From Bosea sp. 685 (GTDB lineage Bacteria; Pseudomonadota; Alphaproteobacteria; Rhizobiales; Beijerinckiaceae), in the NCBI RefSeq assembly GCF_031884435.1, contig NZ_CP134779.1, positions 3,968,001 through 4,032,000 of the forward strand: a DNA stretch of 64,000 nucleotides, given 5' to 3'. Made by a program: the position numbers and the translations under genes. This document shows, one piece after another, positions 16,548-25,127 of the stretch; positions within the stretch are counted from its first letter, which is position 1; each line of letters opens with the position of its first letter. Under the pieces are notes generated by a model, which searched no databases, was not told the origin of the DNA, and was given only the letters and a program-made list of their open reading frames with translations.

Positions 16548-17852
16548 TCAGCGATAGGCCTTCAGGATGCGCTCGGCTTCCGCCTGGGCGTCTGCCATCG
16601 CCTGCGCCGGCTGCTTCGTGCCAGTGATGGCCGCCTGCAGGCCGTCATTCAGCGCCTTGGCGACGCGCTGGTTCTCATGGGTCGAGAGCTCGGCGACAGC
16701 GGTCGGCAATTGGTCGCGGGCGACGAGGGCTTGCGGGAAATCGGCGACGTATTTCTTCATTGCCTCGGTCTCGTAGGCCGCCGGCGTCACCGCGACATAG
16801 CCGGTATCGGCGCTCCATTGCGCGGCCCGCTCTGGCGTGGTGATCCAGCGCACGAATTTGAACGCGGCCTCCTGCTCGGCCGGGCTCGCCTTCTTGGAGA
16901 GGTAGAAATTGCCGCCGCCGGTCGGGCTGCCCGGCTTCTTGCCGGCGGGCAGCACGCCGACGCCGAAGGGGAATTTGGCGTTGGCCCTGACATTGGTCAG
17001 ATTGCCGGTGGTGGTCCACATCATCGCGACCTTCTTCTCGAAGAAGTCGCGCGGCGTGGTGCCCCATTCGACGATGCCGGGCGGGTGAACCTTGTACTTC
17101 TGCGCCAGGTCGACCCAGTACTGCAGCGCCTCGACGACGCCGGGATTGGCATAGTCGGTCTTGTCGCCGGCCGCATTGGCGAGAATGGCGCCGGCCTGCG
17201 TGGTCAGCCCCTGGAAGAGCCAATAGGGGAAGCCGGAAGACGGGATCTGGATGCCCCATTGGCTGGTGTTGCCGGCAGCATCGCGCTTGGTCAGCTTCTG
17301 CGCGAACTCAAGCTGCTGCGCCCAATTGGTCGGCGGCTTCTCGGGATCGAGCCCGGCCTCCTTGAACAGCTCCTTGTTCCAGTAGAGCACCACCGTGGAA
17401 CGCTGGAACGGAATGCCCCAGGTCTTCCCGCCCGTCTGGCTGTTCTCCATGAAGCCGGGGAAGAAGCCCGACAGCCACTTCTTGTCGTCCTCAGTCTTGA
17501 TGAAGGGGTCGAAGGGAACGATCGCTTCCTCGTCGATCAGGGTGAACATGTCGGTCGAGAGCAGCACCGAGAGCACCGGCGGCGTGCCGCTCTTATGCGC
17601 GGTCAGCGCTTTGACGATGGTCTCCTGATAGGTGCCGGCATAGATCGGCTTGACCTTGATGGTCGGGTTGTCCTTCTCGAATCCGGCAGCATAGCTGTCG
17701 ATCAGCTTGGTGATCGGCCCGCCCACAGCGACCGGATAGAAGAAGGACAGCTCGGCCGATTGGGCGAGCGCCGGTTGCGCCACCGCAAGCGAGCCGGCCA
17801 GGGCCGCGCTGCCGCCGATGAATTCACGCCTGTCCATATCTCGCTTGCCCAT
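16548..17852 (-). CDS. UgpB-like periplasmic substrate-binding protein
   Basis: The 434-residue protein begins with a Tat-like leader (MDRREFIGGSAALAGSLAVA, cleavage near AQPALAQS). The mature part resembles E. coli UgpB in remembered stretches: a start with VGGPITKLID in place of the UgpB equivalent, AMMWTTTGNLTNVRANAKF, then GVGVLP, and TGYVAVTPAAYE. UgpB binds sn-glycerol-3-phosphate and glycerophosphodiesters. Start 17852 has AAGGGGAG 8 nt upstream, and the internal ATG at 17837 is less well served. It heads the permease and hydrolase genes. The ligand is inferred, not proven. Confidence 0.85.
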   Translation of the reverse strand: MGKRDMDRREFIGGSAALAGSLAVAQPALAQSAELSFFYPVAVGGPITKLIDSYAAGFEKDNPTIKVKPIYAGTYQETIVKALTAHKSGTPPVLSVLLSTDMFTLIDEEAIVPFDPFIKTEDDKKWLSGFFPGFMENSQTGGKTWGIPFQRSTVVLYWNKELFKEAGLDPEKPPTNWAQQLEFAQKLTKRDAAGNTSQWGIQIPSSGFPYWLFQGLTTQAGAILANAAGDKTDYANPGVVEALQYWVDLAQKYKVHPPGIVEWGTTPRDFFEKKVAMMWTTTGNLTNVRANAKFPFGVGVLPAGKKPGSPTGGGNFYLSKKASPAEQEAAFKFVRWITTPERAAQWSADTGYVAVTPAAYETEAMKKYVADFPQALVARDQLPTAVAELSTHENQRVAKALNDGLQAAITGTKQPAQAMADAQAEAERILKAYR

Positions 17853-17903
17853 CTCTTGTACTCCCCTTTGTACGGCGTCTTGAACGCCTCGGTTGTTCAG
17901 TCG

Positions 17904-18947
17904 TCAGTCGAGGACGAGCCTTTGCTCGGTCTTCAGATCGAACCAGTGCACCGCCGCCTGTGACAGCTTGATGTGCACCCGCTCGCCTGCCGCGGCGCGG
18001 ACCTTGCCGGGGCGGCGCACGATGAAAGGCTGGCCGTCGATCCGGGTCTCGACCAGCGTGTCGGCGCCGAGATATTCGACCGCCACGACATCGGCGGCGA
18101 TGCCGGCATCGCTGAGTTCGGTCATCTCGGGCCGGATGCCGACCGCAAGCTGGCCCGGCTCGGCATGGGCCGGGGCTGAGAGATCGGCGCCGCCGCCGCC
18201 CGCCAGGACCGAGGCGAGCGGGATGACGTTCATCGGCGGCGTGCCGACGAAGCGCGCGACGAAGATCGTCGCCGGGTTCTCGTAGAGCTGGTCGGGTGGA
18301 GCATCCTGTTCGATCCGCCCGTTGCGCATCAGCACGACCTGGTCGGCCATCGTCATCGCCTCGACCTGATCATGCGTGACATAGACCATGGTGATGCCGA
18401 GGCGCTGCTGCAGCTCGCGGATCTCGCGCCGCATCTCGACGCGCAATTGTGCGTCGAGATTGGAGAGCGGCTCGTCCATCAGGCAGACCGGGGCTTGCGC
18501 GACGATCGCCCGGCCGAGCGCGACGCGCTGCTGCTGGCCGCCGGAGAGCTGCGAGGGCTTGCGCTCGAGCAGGGTGCTGAGCCCCAGGATCGAGGCGGCG
18601 CGGGCGAGCCGCTCGTCGCGATCCGCGCGCGAGACCTTGCGCACCCTCAGCCCGAACAGAATGTTCTCCGCCACGGACAGATGCGGAAACAGCGCATAAT
18701 TCTGGAACACCATGGCGATGCCACGCTGCGAGGGCGCCGCGCGGGTGACGTCGCGCCCGCCAATGGCGATCGACCCGGTGCTGCTGTCCTCCAGCCCCGC
18801 GATCAGCCTGAGCGTGGTCGACTTGCCGCAGCCGGACGGGCCGAGCAGTGCCACGAGCTTGCCGCCCGCGACGGTGAAGCTGACGTCATCGACGGCAGCA
18901 GTCCCGCCCCAGCTCTTCGAGACGGCTTTGAGTTCTACCGAAACCAT
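17904..18947 (-). CDS. ABC transporter ATPase, UgpC/MalK type
   Basis: The 347-residue ATPase has Walker [12 protein letters not shown]-loop VFQNYALFPH, signature LSGGQQQRVALGRA, Walker B CLMDEPLSNLD and the H-loop VTHDQVEA. A C-terminal TOBE regulatory domain follows (residues about 240-347). The ATG at 18947 gives the usual MalK N-terminus. A TTG 21 nt further upstream has no better ribosome site. It is the first transporter gene downstream of the LacI-type regulator (127-bp gap) and energises the UgpAE-like permease pair. Confidence 0.88.
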   Translation of the reverse strand: MVSVELKAVSKSWGGTAAVDDVSFTVAGGKLVALLGPSGCGKSTTLRLIAGLEDSSTGSIAIGGRDVTRAAPSQRGIAMVFQNYALFPHLSVAENILFGLRVRKVSRADRDERLARAASILGLSTLLERKPSQLSGGQQQRVALGRAIVAQAPVCLMDEPLSNLDAQLRVEMRREIRELQQRLGITMVYVTHDQVEAMTMADQVVLMRNGRIEQDAPPDQLYENPATIFVARFVGTPPMNVIPLASVLAGGGGADLSAPAHAEPGQLAVGIRPEMTELSDAGIAADVVAVEYLGADTLVETRIDGQPFIVRRPGKVRAAAGERVHIKLSQAAVHWFDLKTEQRLVLD

Positions 18948-19074
18948 CCGCGACCCGGCCCCCAGCAAGGCGTCGTGAGCAGGACGCTTGCCTGCCGGTT
19001 ACGAGCCGAGGCGCGAGCATGATGCTAAAATTTGTGCGGAGACAAGAGCGTGCCGGCGCAGGCTTGGCCAGCTG

Positions 19075-20130
19075 TTACGCGCCCGGCTTCGCAAGCCCGA
19101 CCGAATTGCGCAGGACGAGCTCGAAGGGCAGGATTTTCTGCACGGGAGCGGCCGCCTTGCCCTCGATCAGGTCGATCAGGATCAGCGCGACCTCTTCGCC
19201 GGCCCCCCGGATCGACGTCATCGTGGCGGTGAGCGGCGGCGAGAGATCCATGGCGCTGCAGCCCCTGACGCCATCGTCGTGGCAGGCGACGGAGATATCG
19301 CGCCCGACCACCAGCCCGTGCTCGGCGAGCGCGCGATAGACGCCGCGTGCCTGAAAGACCGAGCCGCACAGAAAGGCCGTGGGCGGCGCGGGATCGTCCA
19401 GCCGCCGCATCGCGGTCTCGTAGCCGGTCGCCTCGGTCATCGAGACGAACTCGATGGCGCCGGGCGGCGGCGCAAGCCCGCGCGCCGCGAAAGCCCGCTC
19501 GAAGGCGGCGGCTCTCGCGGCGACATAGCGAAACTGGGCGAGGCCGTTGATCACGACGATGCGGCGATGGCCATAATCGAGGAGCAGGTCCGTCAACCGC
19601 TCGAAGGCGTTGTCGTTGTCGGTGTCGACGAAGGAGAAGGGCTCCTGCGCCTGCGTGCGGCCATGCACCACGAAAGGCAGGCGCAAGGCATTGAGCAGGG
19701 CGATGCGCGGATCCCTGACCAGGGGGCGGGTGATGATCACGCCATCGACAGATTTGGACGAGGCGAGCTTGCGCAGGACGCTGGCCTCGTCATCCTCGAA
19801 TGGCGACAGCAGCAGATTGTAGTTGCGCGCGGTGACGGCCGTCGAGATTCCCGCCAGGACATCGACGAAGTTCGTTTCCGGGAGCTGGAGGCGCTGCAGC
19901 GGGAAGACCAGGCCGATGGTCTCCGTCCGGCCCGTCGCGAGGCTGCGCGCACGCGCATTGGGACGATAGCCCGCGGCCTCCGCCGCCGCGATCACGCGGC
20001 GGCGCGTCGCCTCGGGGATGCCGGGATGCGCGCGCAAAGCGCGGCTGATGGTCGATTGCGAGAGGCCGAGCGCAAACGCCAGGCTCTTCAGATCCGCGGT
20101 ATCCTGATGCAAGCGCTTGCTTTCCGTCAT
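19075..20130 (-). CDS. LacI-family transcriptional regulator
   Basis: The 351-residue protein has the LacI helix-turn-helix (DLKSLAFALGLSQSTISRAL, slightly divergent from the usual VSxxTVSRxL) and hinge (YRPNARARSLATGRT). A sugar-binding-protein-like effector domain fills the rest. It sits between two importer operons and shares an intergenic region with the rightward one. One operator-like palindrome lies in the promoter region and another inside its own first codons (20108-20121), so it probably represses its neighbours and itself. The start at 20130 is the better fit to the family. A longer form from 20166 is possible, and no ribosome site is clear. Confidence 0.88.
   Translation of the reverse strand: MTESKRLHQDTADLKSLAFALGLSQSTISRALRAHPGIPEATRRRVIAAAEAAGYRPNARARSLATGRTETIGLVFPLQRLQLPETNFVDVLAGISTAVTARNYNLLLSPFEDDEASVLRKLASSKSVDGVIITRPLVRDPRIALLNALRLPFVVHGRTQAQEPFSFVDTDNDNAFERLTDLLLDYGHRRIVVINGLAQFRYVAARAAAFERAFAARGLAPPPGAIEFVSMTEATGYETAMRRLDDPAPPTAFLCGSVFQARGVYRALAEHGLVVGRDISVACHDDGVRGCSAMDLSPPLTATMTSIRGAGEEVALILIDLIEGKAAAPVQKILPFELVLRNSVGLAKPGA
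20108..20121. promoter_or_regulatory. Second LacI-type operator inside the regulator's first codons
   Basis: TGCAAGCGCTTGCT differs from the upstream palindrome at one base. The two centres are 118 bp apart. Such spacing would allow a tetramer to hold both sites in a loop, as in other LacI systems. Confidence 0.65.
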
Positions 20131-20198
20131 TGCGAGACCGGGGATCAAGAGGCCGGTCCCCTGCATTTCGCGACGAATCTAGACCGTTACGGCCTCGA

Positions 20199-20226
20199 TT
20201 GACAAATGCTATCGGCATTCTAGCAT
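20199..20226 (+). promoter_or_regulatory. Predicted sigma-70 promoter of the rightward importer operon
   Basis: A perfect TTGACA -35 box (20199-20204) is followed after 16 bp by TAGCAT (20221-20226). The operator palindrome begins on the last base of this -10 box, so a bound repressor would block polymerase. The first gene starts at 20280. Confidence 0.65.
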
Positions 20227-20239
20227 GCAAGCGCTTGCA
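20226..20239. promoter_or_regulatory. LacI-type operator palindrome
   Basis: TGCAAGCGCTTGCA is a perfect 14-bp palindrome with the central CG typical of LacI/GalR operators. It lies over the start region of the promoter, 41 bp before the binding-protein start. Confidence 0.8.
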
Positions 20240-20279
20240 CAATACACTGGTCAACAGTGAAGCTCTGGGAGGAATTCTG

Positions 20280-21563
20280 ATGAGGTTTGCGACGATCGCC
20301 CGCTTGGCGCTGCGCCGGCCGCTGCTGGCCGCGACGATTGCGCTCGGCATCCTGTCCTCGGGCGCCGGCGGCGCTCGAGCGGTCGAGATCCAGTACTGGC
20401 AATATGTCTTCGACACCCGCGTGCAGGCGATGAGCGAGGTGATCAAGCAATTCGAGACTGAGAATCCGGGGATCACCGTCAAGCAGGTCACCTTTCCCTA
20501 TGCCGACTATCAGACGCGCCTGATCGCGGCGAAGGCGGCGGGCCGCGGACCCGACGTGATGCAGCTCTTCTATGGCTGGCTGGACACCTTCATCGCCGGC
20601 AAGCTGGTGCAGCCCTTGCCGAAGGCCAGCTTCAAGGATGCCGAGATCGAGCGCGACTTCTTCCCGATCGTCTCGGCGATGAAGCGCGGCGGGCAGTATT
20701 ACGGCCTGCCGACAGCGGTGCGCAGCATGGCGTTGTTCTACAATAAGGACCTGTTCCAGAAGGCGGGGCTCGATCCCGACAAGCCGCCGCAGACGCTGGA
20801 CGAATTGGTGGCGGCCGCCAAGGCGATCACCAGGCGCGATGCCGCTGGCAATTTCCAGCAAGTCGGCATGGCGCTCGACATCGCGCGGCAGGACCACAAT
20901 TGGTGGCGCGAGATTCTCGTGCGCCAATATGGCGGCGAATCCTACAGCACTGACGGCAGCAAGGTCGCCTACAACAGCGAGGCCGGCGCCAGATCGCTCG
21001 AATTCTACACCGGGCTGCAGAAGCTCCATCGCGTCGGGCAGGAAGGCTTCATGGATGAAGGCCAGGCCGCCTTCCGCGGCGGGCTCGCCGGCATGGTGGT
21101 CGACGGCACTTTCCGCATCGCCTCCTACAAGACCATCCAGGGCTTCAAATGGGGCGTCGCCGAGCTGCCGACGCAGGACGGCAAAAGAGCGAATTTCGGC
21201 AGCTATTTCGCCAACGCCATCGGCGCTTCGGCGACCGGCGAAAAACTCACTGCCGCCGAGAAGTTCCTGGCTTTCATCTCATCGGAAAAGGCGATGACGA
21301 TCTGGCTCGAAAAGGTCGGCGAATTGCCCGCCCGCCGCGCGGTGGCGCTGACGGAGGCCAACATCAAGGACCCGATCTACGGCCCGTTCATCCGCGGCCT
21401 GGACTATGCCGCGACGCCGCCGATGCTCGACGAGGCGGCCCAGCGCCAGGTCTCGATCGACATGATCAACGCCGTGCTCCTGAAGAATACGCCGATCAGG
21501 GAGGCGCTCTCAGCGGCCGCCACGCGCGAGCAGGCCATCCTCGACAAGTTCAAGGGCAAGTAA
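20280..21563 (+). CDS. ABC transporter substrate-binding protein, sugar type
   Basis: The 427-residue extracellular solute-binding protein (family 1) has a Sec signal (basic RLALRRP, hydrophobic core, cleavage near GGARA-VEIQ). The mature part has typical motifs: YWQYVFDTRVQAM, IAAKAAGRGPDVM, GLPTAVRSMALFYNKDLF and AGLDPDKPPQT. ATG 20280 follows GGGAGGA with good spacing. It is the first gene of the rightward operon and delivers substrate to the permease pair encoded next. The sugar or sugar-like ligand cannot be deduced. The lyase gene in the operon suggests a substrate containing a C-N or C-O bond next to a carboxylate. Confidence 0.88.
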   Translation: MRFATIARLALRRPLLAATIALGILSSGAGGARAVEIQYWQYVFDTRVQAMSEVIKQFETENPGITVKQVTFPYADYQTRLIAAKAAGRGPDVMQLFYGWLDTFIAGKLVQPLPKASFKDAEIERDFFPIVSAMKRGGQYYGLPTAVRSMALFYNKDLFQKAGLDPDKPPQTLDELVAAAKAITRRDAAGNFQQVGMALDIARQDHNWWREILVRQYGGESYSTDGSKVAYNSEAGARSLEFYTGLQKLHRVGQEGFMDEGQAAFRGGLAGMVVDGTFRIASYKTIQGFKWGVAELPTQDGKRANFGSYFANAIGASATGEKLTAAEKFLAFISSEKAMTIWLEKVGELPARRAVALTEANIKDPIYGPFIRGLDYAATPPMLDEAAQRQVSIDMINAVLLKNTPIREALSAAATREQAILDKFKGK

Positions 21564-21600
21564 GGGCCGATCGATCCGCGAGCCAACAGGAGGACCGCGC

Positions 21601-22530
21601 ATGACCGCGCTGCCATCGCCCCGGAGCACCGGCTTCGGCCACCCCTGGGCAAGGTTGTCGATCGCGACGAAGCAGATCGTCTGGGCCTGGACGTTCCTGG
21701 CCCTGCCCGTCCTGTTCTTCTCGGCCGTTCGCTTCTACCCGACGCTCCAGGGGTTCTATCTCTCGCTGACCGATTGGGACCTGCTCAACGAAGCCCGCTT
21801 CATCGGGCTCGACAATTACCGCAAGCTCTTCGCCGACCCGGTTTTCTGGCAGGTGTTCCGCAACACCTTCGCCTATCTCGTCTTCGGCACGCCGATCGCG
21901 ATCATCCTGTCCTTCGCCATCGCCTATTATCTCGACCGCGTCACCGTCCTGCACGGGCTGATCCGGGCGCTGTATTTCCTGCCCTATCTGACGACCGCCG
22001 CGGCGATGGCCTGGGTCTGGCGCTGGTTCTACCAGCCCCCGCCGATCGGCGTGATCAACAGCATCCTGGGCTCGCTCGGCCTCCCGGCCCAGCCCTTCCT
22101 GCGCTCGATCGAGCAGGCCTTGCCGGCGATCATGCTGACCGCGATCTGGGCGCATCTCGGCTTCCAGATCATCATCTTCATGGCGGGCCTGCGCGCCATC
22201 CCGACGAGCTATTACGAGGCCGCGCGCATCGACGGGCTGGGCGAAGGCGCAATCCTGCGGCGCATCACCATTCCGCTGCTGAAGCCGACGACGGTGTTCC
22301 TGGTCGTGTTCTCGTCGATCGGCTTCCTGCGGATCTTCGACCAGGTCTACAACATGACCAGCAACGATCCCGGCGGGCCGCTGAATTCGACCAAGCCGCT
22401 GGTGCTGATGATCTATCAGACCGCCTTTTCCTCCTACCAGATGGGCTATGCCGCGGCGCAGACCGTGGTGCTGTTCGTGATCCTGTTCTCGATCTCGATG
22501 GCGCAGCTCTGGATCCTGAGGAGCCGCTGA
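21601..22530 (+). CDS. ABC transporter permease, MalF/UgpA type
   Basis: The 309-residue inner-membrane protein has six membrane segments and the EAA loop (YYEAARIDGLGEGAILRRI). The start at 21601 follows AGGAGGA. Its 3' end (coding LWILRSR, then TGA) lies in a 20-bp stretch repeated exactly at 22751-22770. Without the inserted repeat, its stop would lie directly beside the start of the second permease. Confidence 0.88.
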   Translation: MTALPSPRSTGFGHPWARLSIATKQIVWAWTFLALPVLFFSAVRFYPTLQGFYLSLTDWDLLNEARFIGLDNYRKLFADPVFWQVFRNTFAYLVFGTPIAIILSFAIAYYLDRVTVLHGLIRALYFLPYLTTAAAMAWVWRWFYQPPPIGVINSILGSLGLPAQPFLRSIEQALPAIMLTAIWAHLGFQIIIFMAGLRAIPTSYYEAARIDGLGEGAILRRITIPLLKPTTVFLVVFSSIGFLRIFDQVYNMTSNDPGGPLNSTKPLVLMIYQTAFSSYQMGYAAAQTVVLFVILFSISMAQLWILRSR

Positions 22531-22535
22531 GATGA
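22516..22535 (+). repeat. 20-bp direct repeat, left copy
   Basis: This stretch covers the first permease's last codons, its stop and a GATGA. It is identical to 22751-22770, which holds the ribosome site and start codon of the second permease. The pair flanks the long palindrome. Confidence 0.9.
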
Positions 22536-22738
22536 AACGAGCGATATCAACGGCTTCCGTTCGCTTGCCATCACCCGCACCGTCATTCCGGACAAGCCGC
22601 GCAAGCGGCGCAGCTCCGGAATCCATCGGAGGGCTCCGGAGCTCTACGATGGATTCCGGATCTCCGCTTCGCTGTGTCCGGAATGACGGCGCGGTTGATG
22701 GCGAGCTGTCAGAGATCCCTGAGATCGCTTGCTTCATG
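22532..22738. repeat. 207-bp imperfect palindrome, MITE-like, with family B core
   Basis: Both ends read ATGAA(A/G)C(G/A)AGCGAT when taken inward. The two halves pair through about 95 nt each with several mismatches and indels. The core 22583-22692 is a family B palindrome (CGTCATTCCGGAC, then CTCCGGAATCCATCG, and their reverse complements). Both strands happen to be open reading frames beginning MKRAIS and MKQAIS, but the protein is just the palindrome translated. No transposase is present. Confidence 0.8.
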
Positions 22739-22750
22739 TCAGGCCAGCCT

Positions 22751-22770
22751 CTGAGGAGCCGCTGAGATGA
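22751..22770 (+). repeat. 20-bp direct repeat, right copy
   Basis: This exact copy of 22516-22535 supplies GAGGAG (22753-22758), 8 nt before the ATG at 22767. The downstream permease therefore keeps a good ribosome site despite the insertion. Confidence 0.9.
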
Positions 22771-23615
22771 GCGCGCAGACCGAGCCCGTGCCGGCCTATG
22801 GCTCCTTGCGTCCCGGCCGCATCGTCGCCTGGACGATCCTGTTCCTCGGCGGCGTGGTCATGATCACGCCGCTGCTCTTCATGTTCTCGACCTCGCTGAA
22901 AACGGCCGGCCATGTCTATGATCTGCGCCTGATCCCGGACCAGCCGACGCTTGCCAACTACGTCAAGGTGCTGTCCGACGGGCGCTTCATCCGCTGGTTC
23001 GCGAACTCGACGCTCATCGCCACGGTCGTCACCCTGTCCTGCCTGTTCTTCGACAGCCTCGTCGCCTACACGCTCGCCAAATTCACATTTCCGGGCCGGC
23101 GCCTCGTCTTCCTGGCGATCCTGTCGACGCTGATGATCCCCACCGAGATGCTCGTCATCCCGTGGTATCTGATGGCCAGCAAGCTCGGCTGGATCGACAG
23201 CTATCTGGGCATCATGTTCCCGGGCCTGGTCACAGCCTTCGGCGTCTTCCTGATGCGGCAGTTCTTCGAGACCGTGCCGAATGATTTCCTGGAGGCGGCG
23301 CGGGTCGACGGGCTCAACGAGTTCGCAATCTGGTGGAAGGTGGCGCTGCCGCTGGTCACGCCGGCGCTGTCGGCGCTGGCGATCTTCACCTTCCTCGGCA
23401 ACTGGACGGCCTTCTTCTGGCCGCTGATCGTGACGACCGATCCCTCGCTCTACACGCTGCCGGTCGGCCTCTCCAGCTTCGCGGTCGAGCAGTCGATCCA
23501 GTGGGAGCTGATCATGACGGGCGCGGCGCTCGCCACCCTGCCGACCCTGGCGATCTTCCTGTTCTTCCAACGCTACATCGTGCGCGGCGTCATGCTCGCC
23601 GGAGTCAAGGGCTGA
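22767..23615 (+). CDS. ABC transporter permease, MalG/UgpE type
   Basis: The 282-residue permease has six membrane segments and the EAA loop (FLEAARVDGLNEFAIWWKV), ending VMLAGVKG as usual for MalG relatives. It is separated from its partner permease by 236 bp containing a palindrome, although such pairs normally abut. Its ribosome site lies in the right 20-bp repeat. The lyase gene starts only 3 nt after its stop. Confidence 0.88.
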   Translation: MSAQTEPVPAYGSLRPGRIVAWTILFLGGVVMITPLLFMFSTSLKTAGHVYDLRLIPDQPTLANYVKVLSDGRFIRWFANSTLIATVVTLSCLFFDSLVAYTLAKFTFPGRRLVFLAILSTLMIPTEMLVIPWYLMASKLGWIDSYLGIMFPGLVTAFGVFLMRQFFETVPNDFLEAARVDGLNEFAIWWKVALPLVTPALSALAIFTFLGNWTAFFWPLIVTTDPSLYTLPVGLSSFAVEQSIQWELIMTGAALATLPTLAIFLFFQRYIVRGVMLAGVKG

Positions 23616-23618
23616 TCC

Positions 23619-25127
23619 ATGGGTTCACTGCAGATCAACGACCATTCGCGCTTTCCCGATCCGGTCTATCGCGAGACGGTGCTGAAGCCGCTCTTCGACG
23701 GCGCCCGCCATTTCCACGCGCAGGCGCTGCGCCGCATCGATCGCGCGCATCTGGTCATGCTGGTCGAAACCGGCATCCTCGATGCCGGCCAGGGCGCGGC
23801 GATCGCGCGCGCGCTGCAAGCGATGGAGCGGGAGATCGATCCAGCCGCCCTCGCCTATGGCGGCGATGTCGAGGACTATTTCTTCTACATGGAGCGCGAG
23901 CTCAAGCAGCGCGCCGGGGCCGATATCGGCGGCCGGCTGCACACCGCCCGCTCGCGCAACGACATCGACCACTGTTTTCTCAAGCTTGGCCTGAAGCCGC
24001 GCATCGACGGCCTGCTCGCCGCATGCCGCCGCCTGCTGGCGGGGCTGATCGCGGTGGCGACGCGCGACCGCGATGTCCTGATCGTGGCCTATACCCATGG
24101 ACAGCCGGCCCAGCCGACGACCTATGGACATTATCTCGGCGCGATCATCGAGGTCATGATCCGCGATATCGAGCGGATCGAGGCGGCGCGCGCGATCGTC
24201 GATCTGAGCCCGATGGGCGCGGCCGCGATCACGACGTCGGGCTTCCCGATCGACCGGCATCGCGTGGCCTGGCTGCTCGGCTTCGCCGCGCCGCTGCAGA
24301 ATGCCTATTCCTGCATCGCAGCCACCGACTATCTGACCTCGACCTATAGCGCCATCGGGCTGCTGTTCCTGCATCTGGGCCGGCCGATCCAGGATTTCCA
24401 GTTCTGGTCGAGCTTCGAGGTCGGCCAGCTCTATCTGCCCAACGCCTTCGTGCAGATCTCCTCGATCATGCCGCAGAAGCGCAATCCGGTGCCGTTCGAG
24501 CATCTGCGCCATCTCGCGAGCCAGACCTGCGGCCGGGCGCGCGCCGTCGTCGACGTGATGCACAACACGCCCTTCACGGACATGACCGACAGCGAGGCCG
24601 AAACCCATGAGATGGGCTACCAGGCTATAGACGCCGGGCTGCGCGTGCTTGACCTGATGACCGCGACGATCGAGGCGGGGCGGATCGACCCCGACCGGGT
24701 CGCCGTCAATCTCAGCCGGTCCTGTGCCACGATCACGGAGCTGGCGGATTGGCTGGTGCGCAGCGACGGGCTGTCCTTCCGGCTCGGCCATGAGATCGCC
24801 GCCGATGTCGCGCGCGCCGTCGTGGCGATGGCGGGCGACCTTCCGACAGACGGCTTTAGCGCCTTCAAGACGGCCTTCGAGCATCATGTCGGCCGCTCGC
24901 CGGCCGCTGACGCGAGCGAATTCGCACGGATGGTCTCGCCCGAGCATTTCGTCGCAGTGCGGGACCGTTTCGGCGGTCCCGCGCCTGCCGCGCTCGAGCG
25001 CGCGCTCGACGGTTATCGCGCGGCGTTAGTGGGTTTCGAGACAAAAGCCCAACAAATCGCCGCGCGTGAGGCGCAAGCCGCAACCGAGCTCGACCGCCGC
25101 ATCCTCGAAATCGCGGACGGTGCATGA
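23619..25127 (+). CDS. Argininosuccinate lyase-family enzyme in an importer operon
   Basis: The 502-residue member of the fumarase/aspartase superfamily has the ArgH-like HTARSRND motif and the superfamily signature SSIMPQKRNP (about 282-291), plus a THGQPAQPTT block. These enzymes eliminate across a C-N or C-O bond to release fumarate. Housekeeping ArgH is about 460 residues and lies with arginine genes. This copy is longer and sits between ABC permease and ATPase genes with 3-4 nt junctions, so it probably acts on the imported compound. EDDS lyase and other N-succinyl compound lyases are known relatives. The actual substrate is open. Confidence 0.75.
   Translation: MGSLQINDHSRFPDPVYRETVLKPLFDGARHFHAQALRRIDRAHLVMLVETGILDAGQGAAIARALQAMEREIDPAALAYGGDVEDYFFYMERELKQRAGADIGGRLHTARSRNDIDHCFLKLGLKPRIDGLLAACRRLLAGLIAVATRDRDVLIVAYTHGQPAQPTTYGHYLGAIIEVMIRDIERIEAARAIVDLSPMGAAAITTSGFPIDRHRVAWLLGFAAPLQNAYSCIAATDYLTSTYSAIGLLFLHLGRPIQDFQFWSSFEVGQLYLPNAFVQISSIMPQKRNPVPFEHLRHLASQTCGRARAVVDVMHNTPFTDMTDSEAETHEMGYQAIDAGLRVLDLMTATIEAGRIDPDRVAVNLSRSCATITELADWLVRSDGLSFRLGHEIAADVARAVVAMAGDLPTDGFSAFKTAFEHHVGRSPAADASEFARMVSPEHFVAVRDRFGGPAPAALERALDGYRAALVGFETKAQQIAAREAQAATELDRRILEIADGA

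Noticed and set aside
22532..22765. 77-residue frame between the permease genes
   Set aside because: It is the translated palindrome, and the opposite strand gives a similar frame for the same reason.
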